Shown here piece by piece: positions 36,245 through 42,109 of a stretch of DNA of 42,109 nucleotides (its first letter is position 1; every line of letters begins with the position of its first letter). The notes under the pieces are model-generated. The model saw only the letters and a program-made list of their open reading frames with translations, was not told the DNA's origin and ran no database searches. This stretch comes from Thermoflavimicrobium dichotomicum (GTDB taxonomy: Bacteria > Bacillota > Bacilli > Thermoactinomycetales > Thermoactinomycetaceae): NCBI RefSeq assembly GCF_900114055.1, contig NZ_FORR01000025.1:1-42109 (forward strand), given 5' to 3'. A program made the position numbers and the translations under genes.

Positions 36245-38655
36245 GGAGTCCAACACTTTATATCTTCAAAGATGAACAATTACAGTTGGTTATATCCAAC
36301 GAGATCGAAAACAGCCTCCCACTCCTCTCCTGTCGATTAAAGGAAGCGATTAGCGGGGAGGTATCGCTTACCTTCTCAATCCCTAGCGATCACTCCGACT
36401 CACAATATATTCGGGAAGGTTGTTGGGTCGTTATTCGTGACATGGACGGTGTATGCCGTCCATTTGTCATTATTGAAGAAAATGAGGTTCATGACGAAAA
36501 CTTAATTCGGGAGTTCACAACGGAAGAACTGGCAGTGAATGAGTTGAATGATGAAATTGTAACAGATGTCCGGCCACAAAATACGGATGCTAGGGATGCT
36601 TTAACCCGTATCCTCTCCAATGCTGGATCGAGATGGCAAGTTGGCATAGTGGACGATTTGGGGATTGCTAGCACTAACGTCTACTATGAGAGCGTCATGA
36701 GTGGAATACAGAAGATAATCGAGAAATGGGGTGGAGAAATCCGTTTCCGTGTCACGATGGACTCTCAAAACCGGATAACGGGTAGATATATAGATCTATT
36801 CAAGCAGTTGGGACGTAAGACAGGCAAACGCTTTGAGTACCGCAAGGATTTAACCAAAGTTGAGCGGTATGTCGATATGAAATCACTCAAGACAGCCCTG
36901 TTCGGCAGGGGCAAAGGTGAGGAAACTGACTCGGGCGAATATGGTCGGCGAATCACATTCAAAGATGTGGTTTGGTCAAAAGCAAAAGGAGATCCCACGG
37001 ACAAGCCAGCCGGGCAGGAATGGGTTGGAGATCCCAATGCGTTGCAGCAGTGGGGACATTGGAACGATGACGGAACCCGTAGGCATCGATTTGGAGTATT
37101 CATTGATGAAGAGGAAACCGATCCCGCCAAATTGCTCAAAAAGACATGGGATCACTTGCAAACGATAAATAAACCCCATGTCACTTACAAAATGGACGTC
37201 ATAGATTTGGAGTACGCTTCTGGTGGCGAATTGAAACACGAGGCAGTCCGATTGGGCGATAGTGTCTATGTGATCGATAAAAATTTTGCCCATGATATAC
37301 GAGTTGAGGCAAGAGTGATTGAGATTGATCGAGACTTGCTTGACCCAACCCAAACAAAATTGGTGCTTGGAAACGTCATTGGCGACATCGGATCATTAGT
37401 AAAAAGGTTACAGGACGAATTAAGGAAGAAAGTCAGCGTAGGCGATCCGATCTCCTGGCTTGAGGGTGCTATTGAAACCGAAAACCTTCAATTTGAGAGA
37501 AGTGGAGCATACGTCTATATCAACAATGAAGACGGTATCTTGACAACCAACCGTCCAAAGAACGACATTGACAATCCGCCGGATTTGGCTGTACAGATCA
37601 GATCGGCCGGGGTGAGGATTGCTGCCGGACGGAACCCTGATGGATCTTACAGGTGGCGAACACTCTTGACCGGAAACGGTCTGATTGCAGATGCAATTGC
37701 AACAGGGAGAATTCGAACCGATTCGGTCGACATTGGCGATGATGCCGGACGGGTTTTAATATCTAAGGGAAATATCATCATCAAAGGTGGAAGTTTGGAG
37801 GTTTATTCGACATCTGATGCCTCGGACAACGGAGTGTTAATCAAAGGTAATCGAATCACAACCAATTTTATCAAGAATCCTAACTTTGATAATACACCGG
37901 GAGAAGAGTGGATTTTTAAAGAGGGATCACGATATAACTCATCCAAAAAGGTCATTGAACTTGATGGCTCCGAAACTCGAGATTATACAGGTGTTTCTCA
38001 GTATTTTGACGTTTACCATCCCCGAGCGACATTCCAGGCACTATTTAAAATAAACGTAACGATCGGATCGACTCCTGCAGCGGTTCGATTTTATTTTTGG
38101 AATTACGATAAAGACGGAAACAGATTAGCCGACAAAAGTTATACAGTCCCATTGCCTTTGTACCAAGATATCTACTTATTAAATCGGACTATTGATTTCC
38201 CAGTGGGAACAACACGTTCTAGGGTATATGTCCAAGGAGATTTTAAACGAGATGTAACCGCTGCGATGGAATTACACTGGGTGAAAGGTTTTTATGAGGA
38301 ATATGTCACCCAACAGCAAATAGACATGATTCCAGTTGATGTCCACTCAGTCCAGGCAAAACCAGAAATCCAACAGTTCAACATCCGGTGGCAAAGCCCA
38401 GGTCTAGGTAGTGGAGTAGAGAGAAAAGTAGGTAGGATTTCATTCAACAGACGCTTTTCAACTCTCTCTTCCTCGGGTCGGATAGCCGTGGTGTTGACTC
38501 CAATTAACGTCGATTCCTCCTATTATGTAGCTCGTCCGGCCAACATTGCAGAGGATGGGTTTGATTTATGGGTCTATACCTTGCGATCCGTTGGATCTGG
38601 GGAAAGGGAAATTAATGGTCTTGCGTATCGCGTGGATTACTTGGCACATATATGA
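36241..38655 (+). CDS. Tail-associated protein Tal / prophage endopeptidase-type tail
   Basis: An 804-residue protein. The first 380 residues are the tail hub domain (LPLLSCRLKEAISGEVSLTFSIP, LTRILSNAGSRW, VRLGDSVYVIDKNF, ARVIEIDRDLLDPTQTKLVLG). Then come a linker (about 400-440) and beta-rich C-terminal modules that could bind the cell surface. No separate receptor-binding gene follows, so this C terminus may do that job. TTG start in a TTGA overlap, with GGAGGGAGAG upstream. Confidence 0.88.
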   Translation: MRSPTLYIFKDEQLQLVISNEIENSLPLLSCRLKEAISGEVSLTFSIPSDHSDSQYIREGCWVVIRDMDGVCRPFVIIEENEVHDENLIREFTTEELAVNELNDEIVTDVRPQNTDARDALTRILSNAGSRWQVGIVDDLGIASTNVYYESVMSGIQKIIEKWGGEIRFRVTMDSQNRITGRYIDLFKQLGRKTGKRFEYRKDLTKVERYVDMKSLKTALFGRGKGEETDSGEYGRRITFKDVVWSKAKGDPTDKPAGQEWVGDPNALQQWGHWNDDGTRRHRFGVFIDEEETDPAKLLKKTWDHLQTINKPHVTYKMDVIDLEYASGGELKHEAVRLGDSVYVIDKNFAHDIRVEARVIEIDRDLLDPTQTKLVLGNVIGDIGSLVKRLQDELRKKVSVGDPISWLEGAIETENLQFERSGAYVYINNEDGILTTNRPKNDIDNPPDLAVQIRSAGVRIAAGRNPDGSYRWRTLLTGNGLIADAIATGRIRTDSVDIGDDAGRVLISKGNIIIKGGSLEVYSTSDASDNGVLIKGNRITTNFIKNPNFDNTPGEEWIFKEGSRYNSSKKVIELDGSETRDYTGVSQYFDVYHPRATFQALFKINVTIGSTPAAVRFYFWNYDKDGNRLADKSYTVPLPLYQDIYLLNRTIDFPVGTTRSRVYVQGDFKRDVTAAMELHWVKGFYEEYVTQQQIDMIPVDVHSVQAKPEIQQFNIRWQSPGLGSGVERKVGRISFNRRFSTLSSSGRIAVVLTPINVDSSYYVARPANIAEDGFDLWVYTLRSVGSGEREINGLAYRVDYLAHI

Positions 38656-38676
38656 TCCTGATTAGGAGGTGAGGAA

Positions 38677-38982
38677 ATGAGCCCAACAGAAGAACAAGGA
38701 GCCGTCATTTCAGTGAAGGAGATTTACAATCAAATGCAAGAAATGAACAAATCTCTACAACGAATCGAGTCCCGTCTAGCTGTTTTTGAGGCGAAGATGG
38801 AATCTTTGAAAACAGTGGATGAACGCAGCATATTAGCAAAAGACTTGGCAGAGAATGCAATAAATCAATCTAATGAAGCTATTCGGCTAGCTGAAAAATT
38901 GGATAGTCATATAACCTGGATTTGGCGCACTATAATCATTGGAGCTGGTAGTGCGCTATTTTCTTTCTTTTTTCTAAAGTAG
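38677..38982 (+). CDS. xhlA: XhlA-like membrane protein of the lysis cassette
   Basis: A 101-residue protein: an N-terminal coiled coil (MQEMNKSLQRIESRLAVFEA) and a single C-terminal membrane span (TIIIGAGSALFSFFFLK). This is the haemolysin XhlA plan; in PBSX it acts with the holin in lysis. AGGAGGTGAGGAA before the ATG. Confidence 0.9.
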   Translation: MSPTEEQGAVISVKEIYNQMQEMNKSLQRIESRLAVFEAKMESLKTVDERSILAKDLAENAINQSNEAIRLAEKLDSHITWIWRTIIIGAGSALFSFFFLK

Positions 38983-38997
38983 AGGGAGGTTAGATAT

Positions 38998-39228
38998 ATG
39001 AGTGGTAAAGAAGTTCTAAACAAATTAAGAGATCCGAAAACCTGGGGGCTAATGTTTGCATTTGTAAAGCTGCTGCTTGCTGGTTTTGGTATTAACATTA
39101 CACCAGAGAAATGGCAACTCTACGAGCAAGTATTTAATGCTGCTTGTGGCGTAGCGGTGGCTTTAGGTATTTTTGTATATAATCCGGATGCAGGACAAGA
39201 GGATAACAAGCAACATATTGATATTTAA
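38998..39228 (+). CDS. Holin (phi LC3-like)
   Basis: A 76-residue protein with two hydrophobic segments (TWGLMFAFVKLLLAGFGI and AACGVAVALGIFVY) around a polar EKWQLYEQ turn, and a charged C terminus ending in Asp/Lys/His. This matches phi LC3-type holins, which open the membrane for the endolysin. GAGGGAGG upstream; a terminator follows. Confidence 0.88.
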   Translation: MSGKEVLNKLRDPKTWGLMFAFVKLLLAGFGINITPEKWQLYEQVFNAACGVAVALGIFVYNPDAGQEDNKQHIDI

Positions 39229-39256
39229 GCGTCAGTTTAATAGGCTGACGCTTTTT
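39228..39256 (+). terminator. Terminator after the holin
   Basis: AGCGTCAG and CTGACGCT form an 8-bp stem followed by TTTTT. It separates the holin from the PGA hydrolase gene. Confidence 0.88.
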
Positions 39257-39281
39257 CTATTAAATTGAAAGGATGAAGACG

Positions 39282-39995
39282 ATGCCAGAAGGACCAGACT
39301 ATTACAATAGTTTCACACATTTATCACAAAACGAGATTGAGGGTAGCAGCTATCAGAGACGGTGGAAAAGACATGAATGGAAACATAATGGTGGATCAAC
39401 TCCAACACCTGAACAAGAAACTATCATACTTGCAATTCATGGTGGCGGAATAGAAACGGGAACATCAGAATTGGCTTTGGCCACCGCTAGTATGGTAGAG
39501 GGATTCAATGGAGTCCCTGCAACAAGTGAAACCTATGATTATTACTTGTTTGAGGGTCTGTTAAGCTCAGGAAATGGAAGACTACATGTTACAGCATCGA
39601 ATTTCGATGATCCTGTGGCGTTGGAGCTTGTACAAAATAGCACCAAATGTATCAGCTATCATGGATGTACCGATACTCAGCCAAACGAATCCACAGGCGA
39701 AGGATTCAAAGCAATCCTGATTGGCGGATTGGATTCCGACTTAAAGGAAAAGTGTAGAGCACGACTGGTTGAAGCAGGTTTCAATGCTTATATAACCAAT
39801 CAGGAGATGCTTGACGGAGATATGCCGGAGAATATCGCCAACAAGACAAAAACAGGTGGATGTTGCCAATTTGAGATTACAACATCCCAACGTTCTGCAT
39901 TTTTCACAAACAATACACGAGCAGGTAGAGCAAGTAGCACTACTGAGGAGTTTTGGCGGTTTGTCAATGCAGTCCGGCAGGCATTAAAAGATTAA
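39282..39995 (+). CDS. Poly-gamma-glutamate hydrolase (PghP/YjqB-like)
   Basis: A 237-residue zinc enzyme family member with the motifs ILAIHGGGIETGTSELA, YDYYLFEG, LHVTASNFDDP and SYHGCTD, and a C-terminal TTEEFWRFVNAVR. PghP of Bacillus phages cuts gamma-polyglutamate, the capsule polymer of many Bacillus relatives, helping the phage reach or leave the cell. No signal peptide, so it would be released by lysis. The start at 39282 is 9 bases after AAAGG; the ATG at 39273 sits on that site. It lies in the lysis block but is bounded by a terminator. Confidence 0.88.
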   Translation: MPEGPDYYNSFTHLSQNEIEGSSYQRRWKRHEWKHNGGSTPTPEQETIILAIHGGGIETGTSELALATASMVEGFNGVPATSETYDYYLFEGLLSSGNGRLHVTASNFDDPVALELVQNSTKCISYHGCTDTQPNESTGEGFKAILIGGLDSDLKEKCRARLVEAGFNAYITNQEMLDGDMPENIANKTKTGGCCQFEITTSQRSAFFTNNTRAGRASSTTEEFWRFVNAVRQALKD

Positions 39996-40046
39996 CCAAG
40001 TACTGGCTTCACCTGGCGCTTTTATTTTAGAGTGGGGGGCGATCGA

Positions 40047-41273
40047 TTGGATCAATCATTTATTAATAAAATCGCATCATGGGCGATTAAATCGATGAAA
40101 GATCATGGCGTTTTGGCTTCGGTAACCCTCGCGCAAGCCGTTTTAGAATCTGATTGGGGAACGTCAGAACTTGCCGTTAAAGCCAATAACCTGTTTGGAA
40201 TCAAGGCGAGTAATTGGAATGGAGAAACCTATGATGTATTTACTAAAGAGTATGAAGGCGGAAAAGTGGTCGTTATTAAAGATACTTTCCGCAAATATTC
40301 CAGTTGGGAAGAATCGGTCATCGATCACGGAAAGTTTTTACAAAAACCTTTATACCGAAAAGTAGTAGGAGAACAAGACTATAAAAAAGCTTGTATAGCG
40401 CTTGAAGAAGGTGGCTACTCCACCGATCCAAATTATGCCGAGAAGCTAATCAATATAATCGAAAGATATGATTTAACGAAATATGACAGCATGGAGGGCG
40501 ATAATATGGCAGATGCAAGCAAATACCTTATTGCTCTAGATGACGGACATGGTATGGAAACTCCCGGCAAGCGTACCCCAGTGATGCCGGACGGCTACGT
40601 CATGAAGGAAAACGAGTTTAACCGTCGGGTGGTGGCTATCCTTGGTGAACACTTAACCCGTTGCGGATTTAAAGTCCTTTATACCGCACCTGGGGATACT
40701 GATGTGCCACTGGGCGAACGTTGCCGGAAAGCTAACGCTGCAAATGCTGACTTTTTCTTGAGTGTCCACGCCAACGCCTACAAAGGAACTGTATTCGGCG
40801 ACTGGGGCGGAATTGAAACATATACTTGGCCATCTGGTGAAAGCTTGAGAATCGGGCGGATCCTCCATAAATATCTACTCCAAGGTACTAAACTTCGGGA
40901 CCGTGGGGTAAAAGATGGATCTGGATTGTATGTCATCAACAGCACCAAAATGCCGGCGGTTTTGGTTGAATGTGCTTTCATGGACAATCTAGAAGAGGCT
41001 AAACTCTTGAGAAGCGAGGCATATCGCCAAGAATGTGCAGAAGAACTAGCCAAGGGTATTTGTGAAGCGTTCGGTGTCCCCTATGTTCCGCCGGGCAACC
41101 AGCAACCACAAGAGCCACAAAAGCCAATGTATGATCTTTATAAACTAGGCGAAACCAAGGACTTTTTCAGCAGCGCTTATCCGGAAAAGGTGGCAGAGAA
41201 GGTCCAGGAAGTTATGAACAGTGAAGGTGCCGGCGTTCTTGTCTTGAAGCGTGGCGAAAAATTGCCGTGGTAA
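40047..41273 (+). CDS. Two-domain endolysin: glucosaminidase plus amidase
   Basis: A 408-residue lysin. Residues 1-148 are a glucosaminidase domain (LAQAVLESDWGTSELA with the catalytic Glu, NLFGIKASNWNG, YSSWEESVIDHG). Residues 160-345 are an N-acetylmuramoyl-L-alanine amidase_3 domain (DDGHG, KENEFN, SVHANAY, VLVECAF), whose two His and two Glu bind zinc and catalyse. A Pro/Gln linker leads to a short C-terminal tail. TTG start 7 bases after GGGGGGC. No signal peptide, so it is holin-dependent. An internal start is described at 40490. Confidence 0.93.
   Translation: MDQSFINKIASWAIKSMKDHGVLASVTLAQAVLESDWGTSELAVKANNLFGIKASNWNGETYDVFTKEYEGGKVVVIKDTFRKYSSWEESVIDHGKFLQKPLYRKVVGEQDYKKACIALEEGGYSTDPNYAEKLINIIERYDLTKYDSMEGDNMADASKYLIALDDGHGMETPGKRTPVMPDGYVMKENEFNRRVVAILGEHLTRCGFKVLYTAPGDTDVPLGERCRKANAANADFFLSVHANAYKGTVFGDWGGIETYTWPSGESLRIGRILHKYLLQGTKLRDRGVKDGSGLYVINSTKMPAVLVECAFMDNLEEAKLLRSEAYRQECAEELAKGICEAFGVPYVPPGNQQPQEPQKPMYDLYKLGETKDFFSSAYPEKVAEKVQEVMNSEGAGVLVLKRGEKLPW
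40490..40508 (+). promoter_or_regulatory. Internal ribosome binding site and ATG for a separate amidase product
   Basis: GGAGG lies 7-8 bases before an in-frame ATG (40506) exactly between the two catalytic domains. Initiation there would give a 255-residue amidase-only protein beginning MADASKYLIALDDGHG. It is either a dual-start endolysin or the scar of a gene fusion. Confidence 0.65.
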
Positions 41274-41279
41274 ATAAAG

Positions 41280-41312
41280 AAAGCTGGATGGATCCCTCTG
41301 TCCAGCTTTTTC
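41280..41312 (+). terminator. Terminator after the endolysin, end of the phage late region
   Basis: AAGCTGGA and TCCAGCTT pair around a 12-base loop, followed by TTTT. Confidence 0.88.
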
Positions 41313-41326
41313 ATATAACAATAAAA

Positions 41327-41350
41327 ACTCAGGGTGATAAATTCCTGAGT
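41327..41350 (-). terminator. Terminator of the leftward gene at 41422
   Basis: ACTCAGG and CCTGAGT pair around a 10-base loop; on the minus strand TTTTTATTG follows. Confidence 0.75.
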
Positions 41351-41421
41351 TGTGAAGAGTTTTTATCATCTTTTAACCAGTTGGATCTAGATTAAGCTCC
41401 TTTTGGACACGATTTTATTTA

Positions 41422-41679
41422 TCACTCTCGGTTATCGCGACGGCGCAGACCTAAGAGTCCAAGCAGACCGGCCAATCCAATCCATCCCCAGTCGTAATCG
41501 TTATCTTTGGTACCCGTGGCAGTCCGACGGATGTTGTTCACCATACCGCGGCCCGTATTTTTATTGTTGTCATTAACTTGAACAACTTGACCAGTAATTT
41601 CCGCCGAAACATGTGGGACCTGAATAGCAAAGACAGTTAGCATTACGGTGGACACAAATAAAGCAATAAACTTTTTCAT
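41422..41679 (-). CDS. Secreted protein with WGxxGxxG C-terminal anchor motif
   Basis: An 85-residue protein. The signal peptide MKKFIALFVSTVMLTVFAIQ ends near HVSA. A polar middle follows, then DWGWIGLAGLLGLLGLRRRDNRE: a WGxxGxxG hydrophobic segment with a basic stop-transfer end, seen in short surface proteins of bacilli. It points away from the phage late genes and has its own terminator, so it is probably host chromosome, although a phage lysogenic-conversion gene is possible. AAGG-type site before the ATG at 41679; a longer frame upstream lacks support. Confidence 0.75.
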   Translation of the reverse strand: MKKFIALFVSTVMLTVFAIQVPHVSAEITGQVVQVNDNNKNTGRGMVNNIRRTATGTKDNDYDWGWIGLAGLLGLLGLRRRDNRE

Positions 41680-41810
41680 GGTGATACCTTCCCTTCGGTT
41701 ATGTTTACCTTTAGAATTCCATCCTTTATATTTTTTCATACAGATGTTTGTATGGCTTTTTTCAATGTGATCTGAGGTTTATTTTTTATCGCTATATATA
41801 CAACGCAAAA

Positions 41811-41912
41811 GTCTTTTTCCAGCAAGTGAAAGTGAACCAACAACTCGCTCAACAAGCGATGCAAATGCCCAATAAGAAAGCTCTTCTGAATTTAGTATTA
41901 TCAATGATTTAA
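41811..41912 (+). pseudogene. C-terminal gene remnant
   Basis: The stretch reads VFFQQVKVNQQLAQQAMQMP...NLVLSMI and stops at TAA. It looks like real coding sequence but has no start or ribosome binding site, and upstream codons become AT-rich and unconvincing. It may be the 3' end of a gene split by phage integration or by deletion. No family is recognised. Confidence 0.4.
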
Positions 41913-41937
41913 TGTTATCTAGGTTAAATTAATATAT

Positions 41938-41974
41938 AAAAAGGAATTACCTAGTTTTGGTAATTCCTTTTTAT
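41938..41974. terminator. Perfect bidirectional terminator
   Basis: AAAAAGGAATTACC and GGTAATTCCTTTTT form a 14-bp stem with a 7-base loop. It serves the leftward partial gene and the rightward remnant. Confidence 0.9.
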
Positions 41975-41980
41975 ATATTC

Positions 41981-42109
41981 CTACCCTTCAATTTCTGTAT
42001 TTGCATGAAGAGGTGGTGGAACTAGCCAACCTTTTTTCTTCATCAATTTTAACAATTTAGCTCCATATTGGGCTTCTTCCATATGAAACTGACCAAACAA
42101 CATCGCAAT
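41981..42109 (-). CDS. 3' end of a DUF3231-like (CotF-like) gene, cut by the window edge
   Basis: The 42 C-terminal residues include FGQFHMEEAQYGAKLL and KKKGWLVPPPLHANTEIEG. This wording is typical of the C-terminal repeat of DUF3231 proteins, ferritin-like helical proteins related to spore coat protein CotF. The 5' part lies outside the window. It is host-type, and supports a spore-forming host. Confidence 0.65.
   Translation of the reverse strand: MAMLFGQFHMEEAQYGAKLLKLMKKKGWLVPPPLHANTEIEG

Noticed and set aside
1281-42109. Exact attL and attR sites
   Set aside because: Serine integrase cores are only a few bases; no convincing direct repeat between the left edge and 41.3-41.9 kb could be picked by eye.
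1-42109. tRNA or rRNA genes
   Set aside because: No cloverleaf with GTTCRA-type T loop and matching acceptor stem was found; GTTCGG phrases near 17560-17620 belong to simple hairpins.

Overview
The window is dominated by a complete-looking temperate siphophage (prophage) of a Gram-positive, low-to-medium GC member of the Bacillota (Bacilli). Grounds: strong AGGAGG-type ribosome binding sites with frequent GTG/TTG starts, SPP1/PBSX-type head genes, an XhlA/holin/endolysin lysis cassette, a poly-gamma-glutamate hydrolase, and a DUF3231-like fragment at the right edge. A spore-forming bacillus-like or Thermoactinomycetaceae host is a guess. No rRNA or tRNA genes were seen.

Layout. 0.1-1.3 kb: a solo TnpB element whose right end supplies the stop codon of the next gene. 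1.3-3.1 kb: large serine recombinase (leftward) and a small divergent gene. 3.1-6.5 kb: cargo bracketed by two near-identical terminator hairpins; it holds a Zn-ribbon protein with 14 tandem repeats, a GC-rich structured stretch, gene debris and an ATP-dependent DNA ligase. 6.5-10.4 kb: lysogeny control, with an HTH-TPR regulator overlapping a 40-residue exported peptide gene (an RRNPP-type quorum-sensing pair), a CI-like repressor, a Cro-like protein, a series of GATA-N7-TATC operators and an ORF6N antirepressor. 10.5-17.4 kb: early genes (Gam-like, ERF annealase, replisome organiser, DnaC-like loader, HD nuclease, ArpU-like late regulator).

17.4-23.0 kb is the accessory region and the most unusual part. 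TGGCA repeats at exact 11-bp spacing lie behind the ArpU-like gene, followed by an RNA made of consecutive hairpins and a terminator. Next come four CRISPR-like mini-arrays (3, 2, 2 and 0 spacers). Each is preceded by the same 108-bp leader, and they form two tandem transcription units, each with a consensus TTGACA-17-TATAAT promoter and a terminator. No cas gene is present. Two copies of a structured RNA flank a sigma-like gene and a HEPN-type protein (RNFAIHH motif) with Zn ribbons. Truncated paralogues and a TGA-interrupted small ORF show repeated duplication and decay.

23.0-39.2 kb is an ordered late operon: terminase, portal, Mu-F-like protein, scaffold, capsid, connectors, tail tube, tail chaperones with a -1 frameshift at seven T, tape measure, Dit, Tal, XhlA, holin. 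39.3-41.3 kb holds a poly-gamma-glutamate hydrolase and a two-domain endolysin with a strong internal start. After 41.3 kb the sequence looks like host: a WGxxG-anchored secreted protein, a gene remnant, and the 3' end of a DUF3231-like gene.

How it fits together (inference): the peptide-TPR pair and the CI/Cro/antirepressor switch would set lysis versus lysogeny. The ArpU-like and Xpf-like proteins would turn on late transcription. The CRISPR-like RNAs and the HEPN protein are candidates for conflict with rival phages or with host CRISPR immunity.
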